This document shows, piece by piece, positions 9,248 through 18,441 of a stretch of DNA of 64,000 nucleotides. Every line of letters begins with the position of its first letter. Position 1 is the stretch's first letter. The notes under the pieces are model-generated. The model was not told the origin of the DNA, did not search any database, and saw only the letters and a list, made by a program, of their open reading frames with translations. The translations under genes were made by a program, and so were the position numbers. Source of the stretch: Paenibacillus glucanolyticus NBRC 15330 (lineage in GTDB: Bacteria > Bacillota > Bacilli > Paenibacillales > Paenibacillaceae); assembly GCF_004000885.1 (NCBI RefSeq), contig NZ_BIMC01000024.1, forward strand, positions 1-64,000. The letters run 5' to 3'.

Positions 9248-11689
9248 CTAATTACGCAGCGGCTTGCCCTTTGCCAGCATATGCTGCATGCGCTGCTGGG
9301 TTTTGGCCTCGCCGAGCAGGCTGAGGAACGCTTCGCGTTCCAGGTCGAGCAGGTGCTGCTCGCTTACTATAGTTCCAGCAGGAACATCGCCGCCTGTCAG
9401 AATATGAGCCAGCTTCTTCGCGATCAGCAGATCATGATCGCTGATGTAGCCGCTTCGCTTCATATCGATGGCGCCCAGCTGAAGCACGGCACGGCCGTCG
9501 CGGCCGACAACGCGGGCTTTGCCCGGCTGTGGCGGCACATAGCCTGCCCGGTCCATCGCAAGGACCGCCTGCTTCGCTTCATAGATCCGGTAATCCTGAT
9601 TCATGACCACCGTATCTCCGCTGCGTCCATAACCCATGCGGATCGCTTCATGTCCGCTGGTCGATGCCTTCGCCATCGCCACCATCTCGAAGATCCTGTT
9701 GATCTCCGGCTGGAGATCATGGTCCGCATCCGGATGCCGGTTGCTGGTCATGAGCACCAGCTCCTTGCAGCCGCCGCCTGCTGGAATGAGACCCACCCCT
9801 GTCTCCACGAGACCGAAATACGTCTCCGCCGAGAAGATGATTCGGTCGGCCGGCAGGCACGCTTCCACGCCGCCGCCGAGTGTCATCCGGTGAGGCGCAG
9901 CCACAACCGGCTTCTCCAGCCCCTTCAGCTTCATCATGCTGCCTTGGAACAGACGGATGATGTCATCCACCTCATCCCAGTCACCGCTCTGCGCTTCCAT
10001 CAGCATGAGCATCAGGTTCGCGCCAACGCAGAAGTTGCGGCCTTCGTTTGCGACCACGAGCCCGCGGTAATTCGCCCGAATCTCTTCGACGCTCTGCTGA
10101 ATCATGACCAGAATATCGGCACCAATCGCATTATTCGGAGATGTGAATTCCAGACACGCTACACCATCCCCAAGATCAATCAGGTTCGCGCCCGTGTTTG
10201 AGCGAATAATCCGGTTTTGCGACTTTAAAGTCTGCAGCGAGATCAGCTCCGGCTGAACCTCCACCCCTTTGTACTCGCCTTTGAAATAATGGAACGCCTC
10301 GCCGTCCTTCTGCTGATAGAAGGTCTTATTCCCGGCGGCAATCCAATCCTTCACCCAAGCTGGGACGGTCAGTCCTTCTGCTTCCATGCGCTGCACCGAT
10401 TCCGGCAGTCCGATCAGATCCCAGGTCTCGAATGGACCGAGCTCCCAGTTGAAGCCCCATTTCATCGCGTTGTCGATGTCCTGAATGGAATCCGCGATCT
10501 CACCAAGCTTATCGGCAGCATATACAAGCACCTGCTTCAATACATTCCAGGCCAACTCCGAGTAGCGATCCTGCGTACTCAGGAATGCTTTGATCTTCCG
10601 TTTGGCTCCCTTCACCGCTTTCGCGGCTTCGATGGAAGCGGAGCTTATTTTGGCGCTCGGGTGGTACTCCATCGTTGACAGGTTGAGCGATAAGATCTGA
10701 CTGCCTTTATCGCCCTTCACTTTTTTATAGAAACCCTGGCCGCCCTTCTCTCCGATCCAGCCGCGGGTGACAAGCTCATTCATCACATCAGGTACCGTGA
10801 ACACGTCTTTCTCGGCGCCATCCGGCACTGAGTCGTAAACATTTCTCGCCACATGGACAAACGTATCGATGCCCACAAGATCCAGCGTACGGAAGGTTGC
10901 ACTCTTCGGGCGTCCCAGAATCGGACCCGTGGCCGCATCCACTTCCTCCACCGTGTAGCTGTTCTTCACCATCTCCTGGAGCGTAACGAGGAGTCCGTAG
11001 GTGCCAATCCGGTTCGAGATGAAATTCGGCGTATCCTTTGCCAGAACAACCCCTTTGCCAAGGCGCTTCGTACAGAATTCAACCATGAACTTCGTAATAT
11101 CCGGATCGGTGTCAAAGCCCGGGATAATCTCCAGAAGCTTCATATGACGCGGCGGATTGAAGAAATGGGTCCCCAGGAAATGACTTCGGAATTCCTCGCT
11201 GCAATCCTCGACCATGGCATTAACGGAAATACCGGAGGTGTTCGTGCTGACGATGGCCCCTTCTTTACGAACCCCTTCGATCTGCTTGAAGATGCTTTTC
11301 TTGATTTCCAGGCGCTCCGTGACCACTTCAATGATCCAGTCTGCATCCTTCAACTGGCTTAGATGATCCTCCGTGTTCCCCGGCGTGATCCGGCTCACAA
11401 AGTCGGCGCTGTACAGCGGGGCCGTGCTGGATTTAGGCAGTGCCGCAACGGCCTTGGCTGCAAGCCTGCTTCGAACCTTGGGATGATCCAGCGTCAAGCC
11501 GGCTTTCTCCTCCTCGGCGGTCAAGGAATTCGGAACGATGTCGAGCAGCAGACAGGGAATTCCTGCATTGGCTAGATGGGCGGCAATACCCGACCCCATG
11601 ACACCAGAGCCGATTACGGCTGCTTTGGTTATGTTTCGACCTGCGACACCGGAACCGCTGACGACTTCTTTGGTAATGGTATTACTCAT
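9248..11689 (-). CDS. fadN: 3-hydroxyacyl-CoA dehydrogenase / enoyl-CoA hydratase
   Basis: Bifunctional enzyme for hydration of enoyl-CoA and NAD-dependent oxidation of 3-hydroxyacyl-CoA. The 813 residues begin with a Rossmann domain ('AAVIGSGVMGSGIAAHLANAG', about 28-48), continue through the C-terminal 3HCDH domains ('SNRIGTYGLL', 'GWIGEKGGQGFY'), and end with a crotonase domain ('RGLVVANEGRNFCVGANL', 'LGGGVEACLPAD', 'IPAGGGCKEL'). This dehydrogenase-first order is that of Bacillus FadN, the reverse of E. coli FadB. ATG 11689 overlaps the fadF stop codon (ATGA) with AGGAGG upstream, so the two genes are translationally coupled. Confidence 0.95.
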   Translation of the reverse strand: MSNTITKEVVSGSGVAGRNITKAAVIGSGVMGSGIAAHLANAGIPCLLLDIVPNSLTAEEEKAGLTLDHPKVRSRLAAKAVAALPKSSTAPLYSADFVSRITPGNTEDHLSQLKDADWIIEVVTERLEIKKSIFKQIEGVRKEGAIVSTNTSGISVNAMVEDCSEEFRSHFLGTHFFNPPRHMKLLEIIPGFDTDPDITKFMVEFCTKRLGKGVVLAKDTPNFISNRIGTYGLLVTLQEMVKNSYTVEEVDAATGPILGRPKSATFRTLDLVGIDTFVHVARNVYDSVPDGAEKDVFTVPDVMNELVTRGWIGEKGGQGFYKKVKGDKGSQILSLNLSTMEYHPSAKISSASIEAAKAVKGAKRKIKAFLSTQDRYSELAWNVLKQVLVYAADKLGEIADSIQDIDNAMKWGFNWELGPFETWDLIGLPESVQRMEAEGLTVPAWVKDWIAAGNKTFYQQKDGEAFHYFKGEYKGVEVQPELISLQTLKSQNRIIRSNTGANLIDLGDGVACLEFTSPNNAIGADILVMIQQSVEEIRANYRGLVVANEGRNFCVGANLMLMLMEAQSGDWDEVDDIIRLFQGSMMKLKGLEKPVVAAPHRMTLGGGVEACLPADRIIFSAETYFGLVETGVGLIPAGGGCKELVLMTSNRHPDADHDLQPEINRIFEMVAMAKASTSGHEAIRMGYGRSGDTVVMNQDYRIYEAKQAVLAMDRAGYVPPQPGKARVVGRDGRAVLQLGAIDMKRSGYISDHDLLIAKKLAHILTGGDVPAGTIVSEQHLLDLEREAFLSLLGEAKTQQRMQHMLAKGKPLRN

Positions 11690-13866
11690 TGCACAACGAC
11701 CTCCTGTTCATGGATTTCAGATAGACCGAATACGGATAATTCCAAGATTTCCGCGATATCTCGCGTTTTGACGCTTTCTTCCACTTCCTTCAGCTTCGTG
11801 CCATCCTCCAGCATCGTCAGGCAGAACGGACAAGCCGAACTGATCATGGTCGGCGACACGGACAGCGCCTGCTCGGTACGCGCCAGATTCACGCGCTTGC
11901 CAGCGTCCTCTTCCATCCACATCTGACCGCCGCCGGCGCCGCAGCACATCCCGTTCTCCCGGCTGCGCTCCATCTCCAGCAGCTCGACGCCCGGAATGGC
12001 GCGCAGCACATCGCGCGGCTGATCATACACGTCGTTATAACGCCCAAGGTAGCAGGAGTCATGATACGTGATTTTCTCCTGAACCTGATACTGTGGCTTA
12101 AGACGTCCTTCCTTCACCAGCTGATCCAGCAGCTCCGTATGGTGAATCACTTCGGCCGTGAGACCAAATTCCGGATATTCGTTCTTGAAAATATTGAATG
12201 TATGCGGACAAGCTGTGACAATTCGCTTCACATCGTACTTCTGGAACGTCTCGATGTTCTCCATGCACAGCTGCTGGAACAGAAATTCATTGCCCATGCG
12301 GCGCGGCGTGTCGCCCGAATTCTTCTCCTCGTTGCCAAGAATGGCGAAGTTGACGCCTGCTTCGTTCATCAGCCGGACGAAGGCCCGGGTAATCTTGCGG
12401 CTGCGATTGTCATACGAGCCCATAGACCCGACAAAGAACAGCACATCAAAATCCGGATTCTCCTTCACGGTAGGAATCTTCAGCTCCAGAGTTCCTTCGG
12501 GATCAACCTCCTTCACCCACTTGCTGCGATCCGCACGGCTGATCCCCCAAGGGTTGCCCTGACGCTCGATGTTCTGCATCGCGCGCTGTCCTTCCTGCGG
12601 CACGCTGCCCTCCATCAGAACGAGATGGCGCCGGAGATCCACGATTTTGTCGACATGCTCGTTAGCTACCGGACATTGATCCTCACAGTTGCGGCAGGTG
12701 GTGCATGCCCAGATCTCTTCCTCCGTCATGACGCCGCCGATCAATTGAACATCCTTCGGGTCTACCCCCTCGACTTGATGCCAGGAGCTCTTCTGCACGT
12801 CCATTGTCGGACCGATATCAGTAATCCCCTCGCCCTTCCAGCCGACAAGAGCCAAATCCGTAGCAGCCATGGAGTGAACACCGGGCGATCCAAACACCGA
12901 CGCTGGCATCCACGCCGATTTGGAGGTGAGTGCGGCTCCTTTTTCCGTCAGATGATCCCTGAGCTTCACAATCATGTGCATCGGCGACAGCAGCTTGCCT
13001 GTATTCGATGCCGGACATACGTTGGTGCATCTTCCGCACTCCACGCAGGCGTAGAAATCGAGCATCTGCTTCTGCGTAAAGTCCTCAATCTTGCCCACCC
13101 CGAATTCCTCAGCCTCTTCATCCTCCAGATCGAGCTTGCTGAGCTTGCCCGGAGGATCCGTGCGGCGTACCAGAATGTTGATCGGTGCCGTAATGAGGTG
13201 AAAATGCTTCGATTGCGGTACATAGATGAGGAACGACAGCAGAATAAGCAGATGGAGCCACCAGAACACGAAATAACCAACCGTGACCGCCACCGGCGGC
13301 ATCCAGGTGAAAACAGCCGCAATGCTGGATGAGATGGGCGCCATCACAGACCACGCCAGTCCTTCCCGAAGCCGTTCAAAAGCCATCGTCAGCAGTACCG
13401 AGGCCATCAGCGCCGTGATGAAAAACACGACAATGCTGGGCTTCCACCCTCGCTTCAGCCGCTTCAGCTTCTCGCCGTAACGCCGGTAAGCTGCATAACC
13501 GATTGCCAGCAGGATCAGTGTCACCGTTATCTCCTGCATGAGGATGAAGCCGCCATGCCCCGGAATCGGCAAGCTGTGCCCTGACAGCCCCTTCCATATA
13601 ATGTCGAGCGCACCGAACTGCAAAATGATAAAGCCATAAAAAACGATAAAGTGCATGATACCGCTCTTGCGGTCCTTGAACAGCTTGCTCTGTCCGAACA
13701 CCTGAATGGCGAACTGGCTCAGGCGTTCCTTCATATCCTTCTTCAAATTCGCTGGCTTGCCCAGACGGATATACAGGTACCGTCGATACACCACCGTAGC
13801 GAACATGTACACTGCCCAGCCGGTGATCCCGACAAAGAGAAGCGCGTTGATTAGTTGTAGAATCAT
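11686..13866 (-). CDS. fadF: Membrane-bound iron-sulfur oxidoreductase FadF (heterodisulfide reductase-like)
   Basis: Probable membrane acceptor that takes electrons from ETF to the quinone pool during beta-oxidation. The 726 residues start with an integral membrane part (roughly six hydrophobic segments within the first 240 residues). Two ferredoxin-type clusters follow ('CVECGRCTNVCP' and 'CTTCRNCEDQCP'), then two CCG cysteine-rich domains ('CPHTFNIF', 'CYLGRYNDVYD', 'CCGAGGGQMWME'). This architecture is that of Bacillus FadF. It is the first gene of the fadF-fadN pair and is divergent from fadR across a 451-base region containing a FadR box. The ribosome binding site before ATG 13866 is weak (GAAGAGAG). 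Confidence 0.88.
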   Translation of the reverse strand: MILQLINALLFVGITGWAVYMFATVVYRRYLYIRLGKPANLKKDMKERLSQFAIQVFGQSKLFKDRKSGIMHFIVFYGFIILQFGALDIIWKGLSGHSLPIPGHGGFILMQEITVTLILLAIGYAAYRRYGEKLKRLKRGWKPSIVVFFITALMASVLLTMAFERLREGLAWSVMAPISSSIAAVFTWMPPVAVTVGYFVFWWLHLLILLSFLIYVPQSKHFHLITAPINILVRRTDPPGKLSKLDLEDEEAEEFGVGKIEDFTQKQMLDFYACVECGRCTNVCPASNTGKLLSPMHMIVKLRDHLTEKGAALTSKSAWMPASVFGSPGVHSMAATDLALVGWKGEGITDIGPTMDVQKSSWHQVEGVDPKDVQLIGGVMTEEEIWACTTCRNCEDQCPVANEHVDKIVDLRRHLVLMEGSVPQEGQRAMQNIERQGNPWGISRADRSKWVKEVDPEGTLELKIPTVKENPDFDVLFFVGSMGSYDNRSRKITRAFVRLMNEAGVNFAILGNEEKNSGDTPRRMGNEFLFQQLCMENIETFQKYDVKRIVTACPHTFNIFKNEYPEFGLTAEVIHHTELLDQLVKEGRLKPQYQVQEKITYHDSCYLGRYNDVYDQPRDVLRAIPGVELLEMERSRENGMCCGAGGGQMWMEEDAGKRVNLARTEQALSVSPTMISSACPFCLTMLEDGTKLKEVEESVKTRDIAEILELSVFGLSEIHEQEVVVQ

Positions 13867-14264
13867 CTCTCTTCAGCCCCTTGCGTTAGAATCATCTGCC
13901 CTGGTTCTTCTAATAGTGCAGTCTTAATTTCGAAGACTCGTTCACTCCTTCCACAATCCGGCTCGTCACGGTGTCCATGTCGGGACAATATATAAAGCGC
14001 TTTCATTGGGGCTGCAAAAATAGACCTCCACATCGTGCCTTGCCGACCACTCTAAACCGAACATGAATTCTTAGCTGCATCACTTCATCTGTACTAGCCT
14101 AACGGATACCCAGCTGCTTCGTTTCTTCCGGTTGAACTGCTGTCGATTGCTCTGATATGAACGCCTTAATTGCTGCCCTTCTACGCCTGCTTCATCAAAT
14201 TCCCGGGTCTTCGCAACCCATCGTTGACAACGACATGAACGTATTTTATGATGGATACAAGAAA
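13867..14264. other. Divergent promoter region between fadF and fadR
   Basis: About 400 bases with no convincing coding frame. It must contain the fadF promoter, but I could not point to clear -35/-10 boxes. The only strong regulatory motif in the intergenic region is the FadR box at its fadR-proximal end. Confidence 0.5.
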
Positions 14265-14282
14265 TGAATGAGTATTCATTCA
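14265..14282. promoter_or_regulatory. FadR operator
   Basis: TGAATGAGTATTCATTCA is a perfect 7-base palindrome around a 4-base centre. It matches the B. subtilis FadR box (TGAATGAMTANTCATTCA, from memory) at all but one position. It lies 35 bases upstream of the fadR start and faces fadF, so it can serve for autoregulation and for control of the degradative genes. Long-chain acyl-CoA relieves repression in the Bacillus system. Confidence 0.85.
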
Positions 14283-14317
14283 TAATTTTAACTGTATTCT
14301 AACATCGGGGTGAGCAG

Positions 14318-14908
14318 ATGACAAGTAAAAAAAATGATAAATATTACCTTATTCTCCAGGGCGCCCTGCAAGTATTCGCCGAAAACGGCTATCACCGGTC
14401 CCAGGTATCCAAGATTGCCAAGGCTGCCGGCGTAGCAGACGGCACCATCTATTTGTATTTTAAGAGGAAAGAGGATATCCTCATTTGCCTGTTCCAGGAG
14501 AAGCTCGGCGAGCTGGTCGGCAAATTCCACGAAAGTGTGGAAGGCACCGCGGACGCGGTGGAAGCGCTGCGTACGGTGTGCAGCATTCATTTTTCCGAGC
14601 TGGAGAGCAATCCCGAATTCGCTTATGTCACACAGATTGAGCTGCGGCAGAGCGATTTGGAACTTCGGAAGGAAATTGGCAACGCGCTTAAGCCATATAT
14701 TGTGCTGATCGAGAATATCCTGGAACAGGGTATTAAAGAACAGAAATTCCGTTCCGATCTGAACATCAAGCTGGTGCGCAATCTGATATTTGGCGCCATG
14801 GACGAAGCGGTAACCTCTTGGCTGATCTCCGGCCGCAAATATTCTCTGTCCGATCAGGCGGAGGAGACGCTCAGCTTTTTTCTGAACGGTGTTTCCAGCG
14901 GACAATAA
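14318..14908 (+). CDS. fadR: TetR-family fatty acid degradation repressor FadR
   Basis: Transcription repressor of beta-oxidation genes that binds acyl-CoA. The 196-residue product has an N-terminal TetR helix-turn-helix ('GYHRSQVSKIAKAAGVADGTIYLYFKRKEDIL', seen in parts at about residues 24-55) and a helical ligand domain. The start ATG follows GGGGTGAG. The gene is divergent from fadF, immediately downstream of the FadR box, and precedes etfB by 38 bases, matching the B. subtilis fadR-etfB-etfA arrangement except that fadB is absent. Confidence 0.93.
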   Translation: MTSKKNDKYYLILQGALQVFAENGYHRSQVSKIAKAAGVADGTIYLYFKRKEDILICLFQEKLGELVGKFHESVEGTADAVEALRTVCSIHFSELESNPEFAYVTQIELRQSDLELRKEIGNALKPYIVLIENILEQGIKEQKFRSDLNIKLVRNLIFGAMDEAVTSWLISGRKYSLSDQAEETLSFFLNGVSSGQ

Positions 14909-14946
14909 GTCCTGCTGATATTCATATTGAAGGGAGAGTTTAACCG

Positions 14947-15714
14947 ATGAAGATTGTAGTACTGCTTAAACAGACCTTTGACACAGAGGAAAAAATCACG
15001 ATTGAAAACGGATCGATTGCCGAGGATGGGGTGAAATTTGTAATCAATCCGTATGATGAATATGCTGTGGAAGAAGCCGTGAAGCTTCGGGATGACCATA
15101 GCGGCAGCGTAACACTCCTGTCCGTCGGACCGGAACGTACCGCAGAGGCCCTTCGGACCGCGCTCGCGATGGGTGCTGATGATGCCGTGCTGATCTCCGA
15201 TGAGCGGATTCCAGACGATGAGTATGCGGTATCGAAGGTGCTGCATGCGTATTTGTCCAGGGAAAACCCGGACCTGATCCTCGGCGGCAACTTCTCGGTG
15301 GACCGCGGTTCAGGCCAAGTGGCGATTCGCCTTGCCCGTCTCCTCGGTATTTCCCATACCGGCTCCATCACCAAACTTACGCTGAACGGTACCACGACCG
15401 AAGTACACCGGGACGCCGAAGGCGATCTCGAGGTGCTGGAGGTTCAGCTGCCTGCTATCTTCACGGCACAGCAGGGGTTGAATGAACCTCGCTATCCATC
15501 GCTGCCAGGTATCATGAAGGCCAAGAAGAAGCCTTTTCAGACGCTGTCGCTGGATGATCTCGGATTATCGGAAGGCGACATTCAGCCAGCAACGAAGCAA
15601 AGCGAATTGTCGTTGCCGCCGGAGCGCAGTGCCGGAGTCATTCTCAAGGGTGAGCCTGCCGAAGTGGCACATGAGCTGGTATCCTTGCTGCGCACCCAGT
15701 CGAAGGTGATCTGA
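14947..15714 (+). CDS. etfB: Electron transfer flavoprotein beta subunit
   Basis: Small subunit of ETF, which accepts electrons from acyl-CoA dehydrogenase and passes them to the membrane. The 255 residues begin 'MKIVVLLKQTFDTEEKI' and include the ETF-beta pattern 'VEEAVKLRDDHSGSVTLLSVGPERTAEALRTALAMGADDAVLI' in adjoining pieces, plus 'GGNFSVDRGSGQV' and 'VQLPAIFTAQQGLNEPRYPSLPGIMKAKKK', also seen in pieces. AAGGGAGA precedes the ATG. It follows fadR in what is probably the same transcript. Confidence 0.95.
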   Translation: MKIVVLLKQTFDTEEKITIENGSIAEDGVKFVINPYDEYAVEEAVKLRDDHSGSVTLLSVGPERTAEALRTALAMGADDAVLISDERIPDDEYAVSKVLHAYLSRENPDLILGGNFSVDRGSGQVAIRLARLLGISHTGSITKLTLNGTTTEVHRDAEGDLEVLEVQLPAIFTAQQGLNEPRYPSLPGIMKAKKKPFQTLSLDDLGLSEGDIQPATKQSELSLPPERSAGVILKGEPAEVAHELVSLLRTQSKVI

Positions 15715-15984
15715 GTATTAGGGAATGAGCGTATGAATCCCTTTGAATCTCACTTCTGAATGCGGTTACATGACATCAATAGTGCACCCTGCCCTCATTC
15801 CTTATGTATTCTGATTGTATGGTTTACAGGCTGTCCGTCATGCACGCTTTTCGCCTGATTGCTTTATTGTTCTGGGCCAACAGCGATTTTGAAGTATCAT
15901 CTGCATTCGCTTGGTTGTTAAGACAAGTCGGAATCGTAAAACTCTTTTCACTTCAATCTCAATTGGAACTTAGGAGGTTATGAT

Positions 15985-16962
15985 ATGAGCAAAACGATAT
16001 TAGTATATGCCGAGAATCGGGATGGACGGCTGCGGCAGGTTGCCCTTGAGACCTTGGGCGCTGCCCGTTTAATTGCAGCTGATGATGACAGCATCCGCAT
16101 TCTGGTTGCAGGAGCCAACATTACGGAAGCCGTATCGGCCCTGAACGGATATGGTGCTGATACGATCTATACTGTCGAGCATGATGATCTGGAAAGTTAT
16201 AATCCTGAGGCTTATATGGCGGCCATTGAGGCCGTTATTCATCAGGCGCGGCCGGATGCGGTGCTCTTCGGGCATACGGCCATTGGCCGTGATTTGGCCC
16301 CGCTGGTAGCCGCGTCCCTGAATGCCGGACAGATTTCCGACGTGACGGCAATCGAGAACGAAGCTGGAGAAGCGGTGTTCACTCGCCCGCTCTATGCGGG
16401 CAAAGCTTTTGAGAAACGTGTGTTCCAGAACGGGCCATGGGTCGTAACGGTGCGTCCGAACAATATTCCTGCCGCGAAAGCCGTAGAAGGTGCAAGCACG
16501 AGCATTGAGGACATCGCTTACCCGGCCCCCTCCCTCCGCTCCGTGGTAAAGGACGTCGTTCGCAAGACCACGGGAAAAATCGACCTCTCGGAAGCTAAAA
16601 TCGTCATTTCCGGCGGTCGCGGCGTCAAGAGCGCGGAAGGCTTCCAGCCGCTGGAGGAGCTGGCGGACCTGCTCGGCGGCGCCGTCGGCGCATCGCGCGG
16701 TGCGTGCGATGCCGGCTACTGCGATTACGCGCTCCAGATCGGGCAGACGGGCAAAGTGGTCACACCCGAAATTTATATTGCCTGCGGCATTAGCGGAGCC
16801 ATCCAGCATTTGGCGGGCATGAGCCAATCCCGGGTCATTATTGCCATCAATAAAGACCCCGAGGCTCCTATCTTCAAAGTGGCGGATTACGGCATCGTCG
16901 GCGACCTGTTCGATATCGTTCCCTTGCTGACGCAGGAGTTCCGCAAAGTGCTGGTGTCATAA
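15985..16962 (+). CDS. etfA: Electron transfer flavoprotein alpha subunit
   Basis: FAD-binding large subunit of ETF, 325 residues. The C-terminal FAD domain shows 'GGRGVKSAEGF', 'GASRGACDAGY', 'QIGQTGKVVTPEIYIACGI' and 'SGAIQHLAGM'. AGGAGG lies 7 bases before the ATG. It is separated from etfB by 270 bases, unusual because etfB and etfA are normally adjacent or overlapping. The spacer contains no coding frame and only a weak inverted repeat (GGAATGAG near 15721 and CTCATTCC near 15795), so a separate promoter is possible. A strong hairpin follows the gene. Confidence 0.95.
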   Translation: MSKTILVYAENRDGRLRQVALETLGAARLIAADDDSIRILVAGANITEAVSALNGYGADTIYTVEHDDLESYNPEAYMAAIEAVIHQARPDAVLFGHTAIGRDLAPLVAASLNAGQISDVTAIENEAGEAVFTRPLYAGKAFEKRVFQNGPWVVTVRPNNIPAAKAVEGASTSIEDIAYPAPSLRSVVKDVVRKTTGKIDLSEAKIVISGGRGVKSAEGFQPLEELADLLGGAVGASRGACDAGYCDYALQIGQTGKVVTPEIYIACGISGAIQHLAGMSQSRVIIAINKDPEAPIFKVADYGIVGDLFDIVPLLTQEFRKVLVS

Positions 16963-17003
16963 CATTTTGTCATAACGACTTCATGTGATCATACAACGTC
17001 AAT

Positions 17004-17046
17004 AGGCTGCACCCCATCGTCCAAGGGACCTTGGGGGCAGCCTTCT
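17004..17046 (+). terminator. Intrinsic terminator of etfA
   Basis: GGCTGCaCCC pairs with GGGgGCAGCC around a loop, followed by TTCTTTGCT. It ends the fadR-etfB-etfA unit. Confidence 0.75.
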
Positions 17047-17146
17047 TTGCTGCGTCATTCTGTGGTAGGCACGCCTTTGGAATTAAGAGTTTTCCAGGGA
17101 CTTCCTTACCACCTGCTTGCGAAACAGACTCTATCCCATATCTCCA

Positions 17147-17464
17147 TTAAGAGCCAAACCGCTTCAGCAGCTTGTGCTGATGGGCCGTGAATGCTTCTTC
17201 CAGCGTGATATCATAGAGATCGGCCAGCAGCGAAATGTTACCGAGCACGTCGCCGATCTCCTCCACCAAATCCTGCTTGAGCCGTTCCCTGGACTGGGCC
17301 TCCTCATCGGGCCGATCCCTGCCAATCTCATAAGCGCGGACGGCACGTGCCGTTTCCCCTGTCTCCTCCATCAAGAATCCGACCCGAATAAAGGGGCCGT
17401 ACCCGGTCCAGCCTCGCTCCCCGTAAAACTGCTTAATCCATTGCTGCGCCTCATTCATATCCAT
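17147..17464 (-). CDS. MazG-like nucleotide pyrophosphohydrolase
   Basis: Small all-alpha NTP-PPase of the MazG superfamily (105 residues), which hydrolyses nucleoside triphosphates or related dinucleotides to monophosphates. The metal-binding pattern is visible as 'FLMEETGETARAV' followed by 'LVEEIGDVLGNI', the EExxE...ExxD arrangement of the family. A GGAGGT site lies 10 bases before ATG 17464. The gene stands alone, convergent with etfA. The true substrate is not predictable; a house-cleaning role is the usual assumption. Confidence 0.85.
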   Translation of the reverse strand: MDMNEAQQWIKQFYGERGWTGYGPFIRVGFLMEETGETARAVRAYEIGRDRPDEEAQSRERLKQDLVEEIGDVLGNISLLADLYDITLEEAFTAHQHKLLKRFGS

Positions 17465-17689
17465 AGCTTGTGCTACCTCCGCGATTCCTTGGGATGAACC
17501 AACCCATCCCCTAATTTTTTTACATAATTCGAGATCAAACTCAAGATCATGTTAACACGTATGTCATAAGCTAAGAGAGGCAAACCTAACATTGAAGCGA
17601 TATGTATCCCTGCGTTCCATGACATAGATCACTATATATAGTATAATTACTTCATTATAATATCAACATCTGGTTAAGGAGTGTGCGAA

Positions 17690-18268
17690 TTGAAATCTAT
17701 ATGCGTATTTGCAGGATCCAACATGGGTGAACATCCCGATTATAAAGCGAGGGCGGCCGAGCTTGGCAGACATATTGCCCACAGCCAATACAAGCTTGTG
17801 TACGGCGGCTCCAGAATCGGATTGATGGGCGAAGTGGCTGATGCCGTATTGCAAAATGGCGGCGAGGTCATCGGAGTCATGCCCAGGGGGCTGTTCAAAG
17901 GCGAGATTGTACATACCGAGCTGACCCAGCTCATTGAAGTCGCTGACATGCATGAGCGCAAAGCAACGATGTCGAGACTGTCCGACGGTTTTATTGCCAT
18001 GCCGGGCGGTTTTGGAACCTATGAGGAATTGTTCGAGGTATTGTGCTGGTCCCAAATCGGGATTCACCAGAAGCCGATCGGACTGCTGAGCATCCGGGAT
18101 TATTTCGAACCGTTCATGAAGCTGATTCAGTACAGCATCACAGAGGGCTTCTCCAATGCCTCCCACTTAAACCTGATCAATATATCCAATGACCCGCTCA
18201 AGCTGCTGGAACTCATGGACAGCTACACGCCGCCGACGCTGGACATGAAGTGGAAAGACCTTGAGTAG
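17690..18268 (+). CDS. LOG-family (TIGR00730) nucleoside monophosphate phosphoribohydrolase
   Basis: Rossmann-fold protein of the lysine-decarboxylase-like LOG family; characterised members release the base from nucleoside 5'-monophosphates such as cytokinin ribotides. The motif 'PGGFGTYEELFEVLCWSQIG' (PGGxGTxxE, catalytic and phosphate-binding) and 'YGGSRIGLMGEVADAVL' are present. I choose TTG 17690 as start: AAGGAG lies 8 bases upstream, whereas the in-frame GTG at 17681 directly abuts that site. A bidirectional terminator follows. The family is sometimes still labelled lysine decarboxylase, which is not supported. Confidence 0.87.
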   Translation: MKSICVFAGSNMGEHPDYKARAAELGRHIAHSQYKLVYGGSRIGLMGEVADAVLQNGGEVIGVMPRGLFKGEIVHTELTQLIEVADMHERKATMSRLSDGFIAMPGGFGTYEELFEVLCWSQIGIHQKPIGLLSIRDYFEPFMKLIQYSITEGFSNASHLNLINISNDPLKLLELMDSYTPPTLDMKWKDLE

Positions 18269-18376
18269 AAACCATTTGCCGGATATGACCACCGGACTCC
18301 CTCGGTCAGGATACATCCTTGAATGCGCAGGCTCATAAGGAAATCCAACAACAGCCATCACTGTCATTGGGTACAC

Positions 18377-18404
18377 AAAAAGCACCGGGAATCCCGGTGC
18401 TTTT
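18377..18404. terminator. Bidirectional terminator between convergent genes
   Basis: AAAAGCACCGGGA and TCCCGGTGCTTTT form a perfect stem with runs of A on one side and T on the other. It serves the LOG gene on the plus strand and the SDR gene on the minus strand. Confidence 0.88.
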
Positions 18405-18441
18405 CTCTTATCCTCGCACATCCTGATTAACGTCGCGGATT

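Noticed and set aside
15715..15984. Gene between etfB and etfA
   Set aside because: No frame longer than a few dozen codons with a ribosome binding site; only a weak inverted repeat was seen.
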